Counted from the first letter of the stretch, positions 22,609 to 30,963 are shown. The stretch: 32,965 nt of DNA from an uncultured Hungatella sp. (GCA_910577935.1 CAJTOT010000034.1:1-32965), one strand, 5' to 3'. Numbers and translations: made by a program. Notes: generated from the sequence alone by a model not told the origin.

Positions 22609-24045
22609 ATGGCATTAAGTAAAGATTTTTTGTGGGGCGGCGCCCTGGCTGCCCATCAGTTTGAGGGAGGAGTGCTGAACACTTCCAAGGGTTACAGCGT
22701 AGCCGACGTGATGACCGCCGGCGCCCACGGAGTTCCCCGCGTGATCACCGACGGGGTGGAGGAAGGGAAATATTATCCCAACCATGTGGGCATTGATTTT
22801 TACGGACATTACAAAGAGGACATCGCCATGTTTGCCGATATGGGCTTCAAGTGCTTCCGAACCTCTATCGCGTGGACAAGGATCTTCCCCCTCGGCGACG
22901 AGGCGGAGCCCAACGAGGAGGGACTTAAGTTCTACGATGATGTCTTCGACGAGCTGTTGAAATACGGCATTGAGCCTGTGATCACATTATCTCATTTTGA
23001 GATGCCTTATCATCTGGCGAAAGAGTACGGCGGATTCATGAACAGAAAGACCATCGGTTTTTTCGTGAAATTTGCCGGGGTCTGCTTTGAACGCTATAAG
23101 GACAAGGTAAAATACTGGATGACCTTCAACGAGATCAACAACCAGATGAATTATAAGAACGACATTTTCGGCTGGACAAACAGCGGGGCGCATTTCGGCA
23201 ATTACCCCAACCCGGAGGAAGCCATGTACCAGTGCGGGCACTATGAGCTGGTGGCAAGCGCCATGGCGGTGAAGATCGGCCATGAGATTAATCCGGACTT
23301 TAAGATCGGCAACATGATCGCCATGGTGCCCATCTACCCCTTCTCATGCCGCCCTTCTGATATGGTCCTGTCCGTGCAGCAGATGCACAACCGGTGGTTC
23401 TTCTGTGATGTGCAGTGCCGCGGACATTATCCCGCCTATACCTTGAAGATGTTCGAGAGAAAGGGCTTTAACCTGGATATCACCGAGGAGGATAAAACGG
23501 CTCTTGCCCAGGGAACCGTGGATTATATCGGATTTTCCTACTATATGACCAACTGCGTGGACTCCACGGTCCACAACGATGTCTCCAAGGCGCTGGACGG
23601 CTCCAGCGAACACTCGGTAAAGAATCCGTTTATCAAGGAATCCGACTGGGGCTGGGCCATCGACCCGGAGGGACTGCGCTATGCATTGAACACCTTCTAT
23701 GAGAGATATGAAAAACCATTGTTTATCGTGGAAAACGGTTTCGGGGCCATTGACGTGAAGGAGGAGGACGGCTCCTGCCATGACCCATACCGCATCGACT
23801 ATTTGAGGGCGCATATTAAGGAGATGAAAAAAGCGGTGGAAGAGGACGGCGTGGACCTCATGGGCTATACTCCGTGGGGCTGCATTGACTGCGTGTCCTT
23901 TACGACGGGAGAGATGAAAAAGCGCTATGGATTTATATATGTGGACAGAGACAATGAGGGCAACGGGACGCTGGAGAGAAGCAAGAAGGATTCTTACTAC
24001 TGGTATAAAAAAGTAGTGGCAAGCAACGGGGAAGACCTGGAATAA
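22609..24045 (+). CDS. 6-phospho-beta-glucosidase, GH1 family
   Basis: A 478-residue cytoplasmic hydrolase that would split phosphorylated beta-glucosides such as cellobiose 6-phosphate. The GH1 N-terminal signature FLWGGALAAHQFEGG is at residues 7-21. The acid/base Glu175 lies in TFNEINN and the nucleophile Glu375 in FIVENGFG. Phospho-substrate specificity is inferred from the overall match to the bacterial 6-phospho group (MGYTPWGCIDCVSFTTGEMKKRYGFIYVD near the C-terminus), not from a tested site. AAGGAGG lies about 9 bases before the ATG. No beta-glucoside PTS gene is adjacent, so the substrate must be imported by a transporter encoded elsewhere. Confidence 0.93.
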   Translation: MALSKDFLWGGALAAHQFEGGVLNTSKGYSVADVMTAGAHGVPRVITDGVEEGKYYPNHVGIDFYGHYKEDIAMFADMGFKCFRTSIAWTRIFPLGDEAEPNEEGLKFYDDVFDELLKYGIEPVITLSHFEMPYHLAKEYGGFMNRKTIGFFVKFAGVCFERYKDKVKYWMTFNEINNQMNYKNDIFGWTNSGAHFGNYPNPEEAMYQCGHYELVASAMAVKIGHEINPDFKIGNMIAMVPIYPFSCRPSDMVLSVQQMHNRWFFCDVQCRGHYPAYTLKMFERKGFNLDITEEDKTALAQGTVDYIGFSYYMTNCVDSTVHNDVSKALDGSSEHSVKNPFIKESDWGWAIDPEGLRYALNTFYERYEKPLFIVENGFGAIDVKEEDGSCHDPYRIDYLRAHIKEMKKAVEEDGVDLMGYTPWGCIDCVSFTTGEMKKRYGFIYVDRDNEGNGTLERSKKDSYYWYKKVVASNGEDLE

Positions 24046-24078
24046 AAAGACCTCCGGGAGTTTTGCTTTGGGGCGGAC

Positions 24079-24253
24079 GTTTCCGGGGCAGGGTATGGAG
24101 CCGGAGATGGGGGCCTATGAAGCCGGGGGATACGAGAGCCGGGGGTGAAAGATCCGCGGCAATATTGTCCTGACAGAGGAGGAGATCAGGAACATCAATT
24201 CCAAACCGGACACCTTGACATTCGATGTGTTCGGCGGACACAAAAGCAGATAA
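24079..24253 (+). pseudogene. Possible decayed gene remnant with in-frame stop
   Basis: One frame reads about 22 residues from 24079 to a TGA, then continues for 34 codons (KIRGNIVLTEEEIRN... ending FDVFGGHKSR) to a TAA near 24251. The second part looks protein-like and C-terminal in character. I do not recognise the parent family. It has no clear start or ribosome binding site and may be chance. Confidence 0.22.
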
Positions 24254-24268
24254 AGCGGAGGGGAACGA

Positions 24269-24322
24269 AATCCCCGCTGAAGGACGAGGACTGGAATAGT
24301 CCCGGCTTCAGCGGGGATTTTT
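24269..24322. terminator. Bidirectional terminator between GH1 and LacI genes
   Basis: A perfect 14-bp stem (24269-24282 with 24306-24319) enclosing a smaller GGACT/AGTCC stem, followed by TTT. The right edge touches the stop codon of the convergent LacI-type gene, so it can serve both strands. Confidence 0.85.
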
Positions 24323-25346
24323 ATATTGGCAGGCAGCTGTCCCTCTCCACCAGGCGGTGGGGCACGATGATCTTGGTGGCCATCAGATTGGGATTTTCCA
24401 TGTGGTTGATAATCTGGGAGGCTGCCTCGATGCCCAGCTGGCAGGAGTTCACGTCGATGGAGGTCAGCTGGGGAGAGGTGAGCCTGGCCAGGAGGGAGTT
24501 GTTGAAGGAGATGATGGACAGGTCGCCGGGGATGGACAGTCCGTTTTCCAGGCAGACTCTCTCCAGTGCCACAGCCAGAATGTCGTCGCTGACCACGATG
24601 GCGGTGGGCCGGTCGGGTCCCTCCAGCAGGGCATGGAGCGCGCCGCTGCTCTCCCTGGGTACGGAGCGGACTTCCAGACAGTATTCCGGGCGCTGGGGAA
24701 GCTGATGGAGAGCCAGGGCCAGCTGGTAGCCCGCCTTCCGGTCGGCGGAGAACATCAGGCTGCTGTCACTTCCCAAATAGGCGATTTTTTCATGGCCAAG
24801 ACGGATCAGATATTCCGTGGCTTCCTGGCCGGCGAGAAGGTTGTCATTGTCAATGTATATGGTCTGATTGGCGTACTGGTAGGCCTTGCCGATCAGCACG
24901 TACAGCAGCCCTTCGTTGTACAGATACTCGATGACCGGGTCCTGCTGCCTGGAGTACAGGATGATGAAGCTGTCCACCTGTCCGGTTCGGGACAGAGTCT
25001 GAATGACTTTTAAGAGCTCGTCTTCGTCCTGGCCGGTGATAACCGTGTTGATGTACTGGCGGTGGCTGCAGAACTGGCTGATGCCCCGTATGGCCTCCAG
25101 ATAAAAGGAATTCTCGTAAGTCTCCTTCTGGGAGGGGGGCAGGATAATGCCGATGGTTCTGGCGCCGGGAATCTGGGGGGCGGCAGGCTGAGGAGAAGGC
25201 CCCGGCTCATATCCCAGCTGGGCCATGGCCCGCCGCACCCTCTCTTTGGTCTCCTCGCTTATGGAAGGGTTGTCTTTGCATGTTCTGGACACAGTGGAAG
25301 GGGATACTCCCGCGAGAGCCGCCACCTCTTTGATTGTAACCGCCAT
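24321..25346 (-). CDS. LacI/GalR-family repressor, MalR-like
   Basis: 341 residues. The HTH is IKEVAALAGVSPSTVSRT (5-22) with the hinge helix near ERVRRAMAQLGYEPG (about 36-50); the rest is the two-lobed periplasmic-binding-like effector domain (TIGIILPP, LIGKAYQYANQTIYIDND, HEKIAYLGSDSSLMFSADRKAGY, ISIISFNNS). The SPSTVSR...NPSISEETKERVR pattern resembles maltose repressors of Gram-positive bacteria. It is divergent from the PTS-phosphatase-glucanotransferase operon, which it most likely controls along with itself. AAGGAGG lies 12 bases before the ATG, a little far. The leader is about 125 bases and contains a GGCTATAGCC palindrome. Confidence 0.88.
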   Translation of the reverse strand: MAVTIKEVAALAGVSPSTVSRTCKDNPSISEETKERVRRAMAQLGYEPGPSPQPAAPQIPGARTIGIILPPSQKETYENSFYLEAIRGISQFCSHRQYINTVITGQDEDELLKVIQTLSRTGQVDSFIILYSRQQDPVIEYLYNEGLLYVLIGKAYQYANQTIYIDNDNLLAGQEATEYLIRLGHEKIAYLGSDSSLMFSADRKAGYQLALALHQLPQRPEYCLEVRSVPRESSGALHALLEGPDRPTAIVVSDDILAVALERVCLENGLSIPGDLSIISFNNSLLARLTSPQLTSIDVNSCQLGIEAASQIINHMENPNLMATKIIVPHRLVERDSCLPI

Positions 25347-25476
25347 AAAATAGGTATTCCTCCTTCAAGATTCATCATGGTCCACTTGCCCGCCGGCTAT
25401 AGCCGCCAGCTGCATCAGAAGACCTGTCTCCCGCTCCACGCTATCTATCTATAGGCACAGGGATATACTTAAGATT

Positions 25477-25505
25477 ATTGTAGAGGACAGCAGGAAAAAA
25501 GTCAA
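25477..25505 (-). promoter_or_regulatory. Promoter of the LacI-type repressor
   Basis: Minus strand TTGACT (25500-25505), a 17-bp spacer and TACAAT (25477-25482). The first of the GCAAA motifs (25515) lies 10 bases upstream of the -35, so the repressor gene may share that control. Confidence 0.78.
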
Positions 25506-25514
25506 CGGATTCAC

Positions 25515-25583
25515 GCAAATACACGGATAAAGCATGTGCAAATAAAATGCAAACAAACGCAAATAAAGTGCAAATAGCGCAAC
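25515..25583 (+). promoter_or_regulatory. Distal helically spaced GCAAA motif array
   Basis: GCAAA begins at 25515, 25538, 25549, 25559 and 25570, with GCAAC at 25579. The last five are 11, 10, 11 and 9 bases apart, close to one DNA turn, and all face the same way. It lies between the divergent repressor and permease promoters. Maltose repressors of Gram-positive bacteria recognise GCAAA-type half-sites in inverted form, so an operator array is likely but the direct-repeat form is unusual. Confidence 0.6.
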
Positions 25584-25714
25584 AAAACTGAAAAGCTGTG
25601 GATGACTATATGAAATTAATGTGCAATAAAGGCACAGACAAATGCTCTGATTAAAAGTGAAAAATTTGCGAAATGGTATGACGATGAATGGAAAGGCGGA
25701 TAAGGAGAGGTGTT

Positions 25715-25861
25715 TTGGATTTTATATGTAAAAAATGCCTAAAATCAAGCGATGAAATTTGTGATAAATGGAGAAAAAATGAAAAAATAGTGAAAAGGTA
25801 TTGCAAAATCTATGCAAAGAGTATATATTTAGTGCAAATAGTTGCATTAAAATTGCGTTGA
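25715..25861 (+). CDS. Possible 48-residue Lys/Cys-rich small protein
   Basis: A TTG start at 25715 with AAGGAGAGG just upstream opens a frame of 48 codons, ending in TGA at 25859-25861. The product would start MDFICKKCLKSSDEIC and be basic, with three Cys in the first 16 residues and a hydrophobic tail. It overlaps the proposed PTS promoter and motif array, and AT-rich DNA yields such frames by chance, so it may not be real. I recognise no family. Confidence 0.2.
   Translation: MDFICKKCLKSSDEICDKWRKNEKIVKRYCKIYAKSIYLVQIVALKLR
25801..25829 (+). promoter_or_regulatory. Promoter of the maltose PTS operon
   Basis: TTGCAA (25801-25806), a 17-bp spacer and TATATT (25824-25829). The start would be near 25836, giving an 80-base leader. 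The -35 itself contains one of the phased GCAA motifs. Confidence 0.6.
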
Positions 25862-25880
25862 ATTGCATAGACTGTGCAAA
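25803..25880 (+). promoter_or_regulatory. Proximal helically spaced TGC motif array over the promoter
   Basis: TGC recurs with its G at 25803, 25814, 25834, 25844, 25855, 25865 and 25876, i.e. steps of 11, 20, 10, 11, 10 and 11, a mean of about 10.4 bp per turn with one turn skipped at the -10. Several are TGCAAA, others TTGCAT or TTGCGT. The array spans promoter and early leader, where a repressor would block transcription. Confidence 0.55.
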
Positions 25881-25915
25881 GGCTAACAGGAAATCGAAAA
25901 CAGGAGGGAAAAGTA

Positions 25916-28165
25916 ATGAGCGGCAATCACGACAATTGCAAAAACATCTGTATTCTGTCTCCGGAGACAGGAAAGGCAGTGCCTCTTGACCAGGTTCCGG
26001 ATCCGGTATTTTCTCAGAAGATCATCGGGGACGGAATCGCGGTGATCCCGTCAGACGGAAGGGTGACAAGTCCGGTGGACGGTGAGGTGGCGTCTGTGGC
26101 GGAGACTCTTCACGCTTACGGATTCCGCACGGAGGACGGCCTGGAACTTCTGATCCATGTGGGGCTGGAGACGGTGGGCCTTAAGGGTGAGTGCTTTAAG
26201 GCGCATGTGAAAGAGGGAGACAAGGTAAAGGCGGGGGATCTCATCGCTGAGGTGGACTTGGAGGCATTGGCTGAGAAGCAGATCAACCCCATCACGCCGG
26301 TGCTGGTGTGCGGCGGCCTGGAGGGGAGGACTCTGGAGTATGGTACCGGAGACGTACAAGGCGGAAAGACCCCTGTTCTCACGGTCGTGGGCCGGAGAAA
26401 CGGGGCCGGGGAAGAATCCCTATCCCGTGAAGCCGGGGCAGATTCTTCCGGACAGTCAGGCAAAACCGCGGAAAAGCCGGCAGGAGGGGCTGCCGGGGAT
26501 CAGGGGAAAAAGTCTAAAAAGCCGGCAGTGAATTTTGATTTTCTCCAGAAGCTGGGCAAGGTCCTCATGGTGGTCATCGCAGTCATGCCCGCGGCCGGGC
26601 TGATGATCAGCCTTGGCAAGCTGGTTCAGATGGCCGGGGCGGATCTGGGGATGATTCTCATGATCGGAAGCACCATGGAGAATATCGGCTGGGCCGTCAT
26701 CAACAATCTGCACATCTTGTTTGCGGTGGCCATAGGCGGCTCCTGGGCCAAGGAGCGGGCGGGAGGCGCGTTCGCGGCGGTGATCGCGTTTATTCTCATC
26801 AACTGCATCACGGGAGCCATGTTCGGCGTCACTGCCGGCATGCTGAACGACGCCGAGGCCGTGACTCACACGTTGTTTGGCAGAGAGATTCTGGTAAACG
26901 GATATTTTACTTCCGTTCTCGGGGCTCCGGCTCTGAATATGGGCGTTTTTGTAGGAATTATTTCCGGATTTGTAGGTGGAATTATTTACAATAAGTATTA
27001 TAATTATAGAAAGCTCCCGGATGCCCTGGCGTTTTTCAACGGAAAACGGTTTGTGCCCATGGTAGTCATCCTGTGGTCCGTTATCGTCTCCATGGTGCTG
27101 GCGGTGGTGTGGCCTGTGGTTCAGACGGGAATCAACAACTTCGGCGTGTGGATTGCCAACTCGTCATCCACATCTCCGGTGCTGGCCCCGTTTATTTACG
27201 GGACGCTGGAGAGGCTTTTGCTTCCCTTTGGACTCCATCACATGCTGACCATCCCCATGAACTACACTTCCTTCGGGGGAACATACACCATTCAGACAGG
27301 AATCAACGCAGGTTCCCAGGTGTTCGGCCAGGACCCGCTGTGGCTGGCCTGGGTCACCGACCTGATCAACTTTAAGGACGCAGGCAATATAGGCGCTTAC
27401 ACGGAACTGATGGCCAATGTGATTCCCGCCAGGTTTAAGGTGGGCCAGATGATCGGAGCCACAGGCCTTCTCCTGGGAATCGCCCTGGCTATGTACCGCA
27501 GGGTGGACCCGGATAAGCGGCAGAGATACCGCTCCATGTTCTTCTCCACAGTGCTGGCAGTGTTCCTCACCGGCGTCACTGAGCCTCTGGAATTTATGTT
27601 CATGTTCTGCGCCCTTCCTCTGTACGTGGTTTACGCCGTGCTTCAGGGCTGCGCCTTCGCCATGGCAGGAGTCATCAACTTAAGGCTCCATTCTTTCGGA
27701 AACCTGGAATTTATCACCAGAGTTCCCATGTCCCTGAAGGCAGGGCTGTCAGGAGACTTAATCAACTTTGTCATCTGCGTCGCGGCATTCTTCGCCGTCG
27801 GGTATGTGGTGGCCTATGTGATGATCGACAAGCTGAAATTCGCCACTCCGGGCCGCCTGGGAAATTACACAGACGAGGGTTCCGACGAGGAGTCCGGCTC
27901 CGGCCAGGCCCCCTCCGGCGGCAAAGGCGGCAGTTCCCAGGCCGAGAGAATCATCGGGCTTCTGGGAGGCCGGGAGAACATCACCCTGGTAGACGCCTGC
28001 ATGACAAGACTCCGAGTCACGGTAAAAGATCCGTCAAAAGTGGCAGACCTTCCCCAGTGGAAAGCCGAAGGCGCCCTGGGCCTGCTCAAAAAAGACAACG
28101 GCATCCAGGCAGTATACGGCCCCAAAGCCGATGTCCTAAAATCAGACATCAACGACGTTCTATAG
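25916..28165 (+). CDS. PTS permease EIIA-EIIC-EIIB, glucose/maltose family (probable maltose permease)
   Basis: 749 residues from the ATG at 25916, 7 bases after AGGAGGG; an upstream GTG has no such site. Domain order is unusual. EIIA comes first (about 10-150), with phospho-acceptor His81 in LLIHVGLETVGLKG and the supporting His66. A Gly/Ser/Lys linker (about 160-195) follows. EIIC (about 200-655) has about ten membrane segments, with the substrate-loop motif TEPLEFMFMF. EIIB (about 680-749) has phospho-acceptor Cys695 in DACMTRLRVTVKD. It would import and phosphorylate a sugar using HPr-P. Family match alone fits glucose, GlcNAc or maltose; the phosphatase and MalQ genes downstream argue for maltose, taken up as maltose 6'-phosphate. 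Confidence 0.92.
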   Translation: MSGNHDNCKNICILSPETGKAVPLDQVPDPVFSQKIIGDGIAVIPSDGRVTSPVDGEVASVAETLHAYGFRTEDGLELLIHVGLETVGLKGECFKAHVKEGDKVKAGDLIAEVDLEALAEKQINPITPVLVCGGLEGRTLEYGTGDVQGGKTPVLTVVGRRNGAGEESLSREAGADSSGQSGKTAEKPAGGAAGDQGKKSKKPAVNFDFLQKLGKVLMVVIAVMPAAGLMISLGKLVQMAGADLGMILMIGSTMENIGWAVINNLHILFAVAIGGSWAKERAGGAFAAVIAFILINCITGAMFGVTAGMLNDAEAVTHTLFGREILVNGYFTSVLGAPALNMGVFVGIISGFVGGIIYNKYYNYRKLPDALAFFNGKRFVPMVVILWSVIVSMVLAVVWPVVQTGINNFGVWIANSSSTSPVLAPFIYGTLERLLLPFGLHHMLTIPMNYTSFGGTYTIQTGINAGSQVFGQDPLWLAWVTDLINFKDAGNIGAYTELMANVIPARFKVGQMIGATGLLLGIALAMYRRVDPDKRQRYRSMFFSTVLAVFLTGVTEPLEFMFMFCALPLYVVYAVLQGCAFAMAGVINLRLHSFGNLEFITRVPMSLKAGLSGDLINFVICVAAFFAVGYVVAYVMIDKLKFATPGRLGNYTDEGSDEESGSGQAPSGGKGGSSQAERIIGLLGGRENITLVDACMTRLRVTVKDPSKVADLPQWKAEGALGLLKKDNGIQAVYGPKADVLKSDINDVL

Positions 28166-28178
28166 CTATGAGCCGGGC

Positions 28179-28244
28179 GGAAGAAGGCGACCAGCCCCCG
28201 GCTGGGGAGCTAGCTCACCAGAAGGTGGCTGGTCGTCTTCTTCC
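28179..28244 (+). terminator. 18-bp hairpin after the PTS gene
   Basis: 28179-28196 pairs with 28227-28244 over 18 bp with one G-U and a 30-base loop that holds GAGCTAGCTC. No T tract follows, so a partial terminator or an mRNA-stabilising stem that sets the ratio of permease to downstream enzymes is likelier than full termination. Confidence 0.5.
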
Positions 28245-28383
28245 ATGTGGCGGTGCCGAGCGCCAGTGACGCTCGTTAGGCACGGACCGAAGCGGAGCGA
28301 AGACCAGCCACGAAGCGAGAAAAGTCGGAGCGAAGCGAAGGCTTTTGGAGCTTCAGCCCGGGCGGCGGGACTTTCAAAGTAAA
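28245..28383 (+). repeat. Structured, GAAGCG-rich intergenic repeat
   Basis: Contains a hairpin (GTGCC-GAGCG at 28253-28262 with CGCTC and GGCAC at 28270-28283), then GCGAAG/GGAGCG short repeats to about 28340, and GACCAGCC at 28302-28309, which can compete with the upstream arm for the GGCTGGTC arm of the preceding hairpin. It ends in GGCGGCGG...TTTCAAAGTAAA, also found at 34-56. It looks like a dispersed repeat inserted between operon genes. Confidence 0.5.
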
Positions 28384-28401
28384 CAGAAGGGAGATAGTTC
28401 C

Positions 28402-29259
28402 ATGAAACTCCTTACATTAAACACCCACAGCCTGGCGGAGCCGGAGTATGAGAGAAAGCTTCACCTTTTCGCCCGCATGGCAGAGAAGGAGCGGCCTGAC
28501 ATCATCGCCCTCCAGGAGGTGAACCAGACTGGGGAGTCATCTCCTGCGCCGGATGCCCCGGAGTATGGGTATATGCCCTGCGCCGGGCATGAAGGGCCGG
28601 TGCGGGAGGATAACCACGCGTTGAACCTGGCAAAGCTTTTAAAATCCGCCGGCGTCTGTTACCGCTGGACCTGGGTTCCGGTGAAGCTGGGATATGGAGT
28701 CTTCGAGGAAGGCCTTGCCCTGTTTTCCTTAAAGCCCATAGAGGACACAGAACAATTTTTTATCAGCAAAAGCCGTTCATTTTCCAACTGGAAGACCCGG
28801 AAGGCGGTGGGGATTCAGGCCGGGGGGCAATGGTTCTATTCTGTCCACATGGGCTGGTGGGGGGACGAGGAAGAGCCCTTCGCGTGCCACTGGGACCATT
28901 TTCAGGAGCACGTAAAAGGACACAGAGGAGACGGGAAGGCTGTCTGGGTCATGGGGGATTTCAACAGTCCCTGTGACAGAGCCGGCGAAGGGTATGATTA
29001 TGTGAGAAATTCCGGCTGGCGCGACACCTATGAGATGGCAGCGGAAAAAGACGGGGGCATCACCGTGGGCCATGTCATCGACGGCTGGCGCCGGGAGGAA
29101 GGGGAGCAGAAAAAGCGGCCGCCGGGAATGCGCATTGATTATATATGGTGCGGTGACCAGGCAGATGTGAGCCGCTCCTTGGTGGTCTGCAATGATGTAA
29201 ACTACCCGGTGGTCTCGGACCACTATGGGCTGATGGCAGTGACCGACAAAGAATTGTGA
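28402..29259 (+). CDS. mapP: Endonuclease/exonuclease/phosphatase-family enzyme, probable maltose 6'-phosphate phosphatase
   Basis: 285 residues from the ATG at 28402, with AAGGGAG about 10 bases upstream; the upstream in-frame TTG is within repeat sequence. The fold is the metal-dependent EEP superfamily: Asn7 (TLNTH), Glu39 (ALQEVN), a His in YSVHMGWW, Asp186 and Asn188 in GDFN, and Asp273-His274 in SDHYG form the active site. Members of this superfamily called MapP remove phosphate from maltose 6'-phosphate in Enterococcus and relatives, next to the maltose PTS permease. The same neighbourhood here (EII before, MalQ after) makes this the best assignment. A nuclease or sphingomyelinase-like role is less likely: there is no signal peptide. 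The symbol rests on context. Confidence 0.8.
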   Translation: MKLLTLNTHSLAEPEYERKLHLFARMAEKERPDIIALQEVNQTGESSPAPDAPEYGYMPCAGHEGPVREDNHALNLAKLLKSAGVCYRWTWVPVKLGYGVFEEGLALFSLKPIEDTEQFFISKSRSFSNWKTRKAVGIQAGGQWFYSVHMGWWGDEEEPFACHWDHFQEHVKGHRGDGKAVWVMGDFNSPCDRAGEGYDYVRNSGWRDTYEMAAEKDGGITVGHVIDGWRREEGEQKKRPPGMRIDYIWCGDQADVSRSLVVCNDVNYPVVSDHYGLMAVTDKEL

Positions 29260-29276
29260 GAAGGGGAGGAATCAAT

Positions 29277-30833
29277 ATGAATCGTGGAGCAGGGATTTTG
29301 CTGCCGATTACCAGCCTGCCGTCCAAGTACGGCATCGGCTGTTTTTCAAAAAGCGCCTATGAGTTTGTAGACTGGCTGAAGGAGGCAGGGCAGTGTTATT
29401 GGCAGATTCTGCCGCTGGTGCCCACCAGCTTCGGGGACTCGCCCTACCAGTCATTTTCCACCTACGCGGGGAATCCTTATTTCATCAGTCTGGAGGAATT
29501 GATTGAAGAGGGGATTCTGACAGAGGAAGAGTGCGGGAGCGTGGATTTCGGCGGCGATCCGAAGGATATTGACTATGAGAAAATGTACCTGGGGCGGTAT
29601 CCTCTGCTGAGGAAGGCCTATGAGAGAAGCAAGGTCAGCGAGAATGAGGAATACTTAAAATTCGTGGAGGAAAACGGCTGGTGGCTGAAGGATTACGCCC
29701 TGTTTATGGCGGTGAAGGAGCGGTTTGAGGGGAAACCGTGGACCGAGTGGGCCGAGGATATCCGCCTGAGATGGGGAAATGCCATGGATTACTACAGGAG
29801 GGAGCAGTACTATGAGATCGAGTTTCATCAGTACCTCCAGTACCTGTTCCATCGCCAGTGGACAAAGCTGAAGGCCTACGCCAATGAAAACGGCGTGAAG
29901 ATTATCGGCGACATTCCCATCTATGTGGCCATGGACAGCGCGGACGCCTGGGCCAGGCCGGAGCTCTTCCAGCTGGACGAGAACAATGTTCCCGTGGCGG
30001 TTGCCGGCTGCCCTCCCGACGGTTTTGCTGCCGACGGGCAGCTGTGGGGAAATCCGCTGTACCGCTGGGACTATCACGAGAGCACAGGATACCAGTGGTG
30101 GATGGAACGGCTGGGATACTCCTTTAAGATGTACGATGTGGTGAGAATCGATCATTTCCGCGGCTTTGACGAGTATTACTCCATACCCTATGGGGCCAAG
30201 ACGGCCAAGACCGGAACCTGGGAGAAGGGACCTGGAATCAAGCTGTTCAACCGCATGAAGGAGGTCATAGGAGAACAGGAGGTCATCGCCGAGGACCTGG
30301 GATATGTGACGGACTCGGTGCGGCAACTGGTACTGGACAGCGGATTTCCCGGAATGAAGGTTCTGGAGTTCGCTTTCGACTCCAGGGACACGGGGAGCGC
30401 CAGCGACTATCTGCCCCACAACTACACGGAGAACTGTGTGGCATACACGGGAACCCACGACAACGAGACCCTGGCAGGGTGGTTCGGCAGCATCACCAAG
30501 GAGGAGATGGCTATGGCCAGAGAATACCTGTGCGACCAGTACACCCCCGGGAAATACCTTCACAAGCCGATGATCGGGCTGATCATGAGGAGCCGGGCAA
30601 GGCTGTGCGTGATTCCCATGCAGGACTACCTGGGATATGACAACTCCTGCCGCATGAACAAGCCATCCACCGTGGGAACCAACTGGAAATGGAGGATCAC
30701 CAGGGAGGAACTGACAAGAGAGCTCCAGGAAGAGCTTTATGACACGGCCAGACGGTTTGGGAGGCTTGGATGGCAGTGGCGCGAGGAGAGAGGGGAAACA
30801 GAGAGAGGGGAAGCGGACAGGAGACAAGGGTGA
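29277..30833 (+). CDS. malQ: 4-alpha-glucanotransferase (amylomaltase), GH77
   Basis: 518 residues from the ATG at 29277, with AAGGGGAGGA 6 bases upstream. It transfers glucan chains between maltodextrins and releases glucose, so it handles the maltose freed by the preceding phosphatase. Residues near the start (GILLPITSLPSKYGIGCF) are the GH77 signature. The catalytic residues are Asp292 (VRIDHFRGF, nucleophile), Glu339 (IAEDLGY, acid/base) and Asp395 (GTHDNET), nearly the same numbers as in the Thermus amylomaltase. Its length is that of the short bacterial type. The last ~20 residues are Glu/Arg-rich and not conserved. It is the last gene of the maltose operon, 17 bases after the phosphatase gene. 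Confidence 0.96.
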   Translation: MNRGAGILLPITSLPSKYGIGCFSKSAYEFVDWLKEAGQCYWQILPLVPTSFGDSPYQSFSTYAGNPYFISLEELIEEGILTEEECGSVDFGGDPKDIDYEKMYLGRYPLLRKAYERSKVSENEEYLKFVEENGWWLKDYALFMAVKERFEGKPWTEWAEDIRLRWGNAMDYYRREQYYEIEFHQYLQYLFHRQWTKLKAYANENGVKIIGDIPIYVAMDSADAWARPELFQLDENNVPVAVAGCPPDGFAADGQLWGNPLYRWDYHESTGYQWWMERLGYSFKMYDVVRIDHFRGFDEYYSIPYGAKTAKTGTWEKGPGIKLFNRMKEVIGEQEVIAEDLGYVTDSVRQLVLDSGFPGMKVLEFAFDSRDTGSASDYLPHNYTENCVAYTGTHDNETLAGWFGSITKEEMAMAREYLCDQYTPGKYLHKPMIGLIMRSRARLCVIPMQDYLGYDNSCRMNKPSTVGTNWKWRITREELTRELQEELYDTARRFGRLGWQWREERGETERGEADRRQG

Positions 30834-30929
30834 TTAAGTTCTTTCCTCAGGCAATCCTTAATAGTTCCATGTGAATAAAAAGATTCTTTGAGAGAATTTC
30901 AAAAATAAATGTCCTTTGCTATAAAATAG

Positions 30930-30963
30930 CGGCTGCAGAATGTGATCGTTCTGTGGCCGTTTT
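30930..30963 (+). terminator. Rho-independent terminator after the maltose operon
   Basis: An 11-bp stem (30930-30940 with 30949-30959, two G-U pairs), an 8-base loop and TTTT, then CATTTT. It lies about 100 bases past the malQ stop. A TGCTATAAA just before it could be a -10 element for a short transcript. Confidence 0.7.

Noticed and set aside
25538..25583. CRISPR-like or plasmid-type iteron array
   Set aside because: The repeat unit is only about 5-7 bases with 4-base gaps, no unique spacers exist, and there is no replication or cas gene nearby.
25836..25915. LicT/SacY-type RNA antiterminator in the PTS leader
   Set aside because: I see no RAT-like hairpin or overlapping terminator with a T tract, and a LacI-type repressor is already encoded next to the operon.
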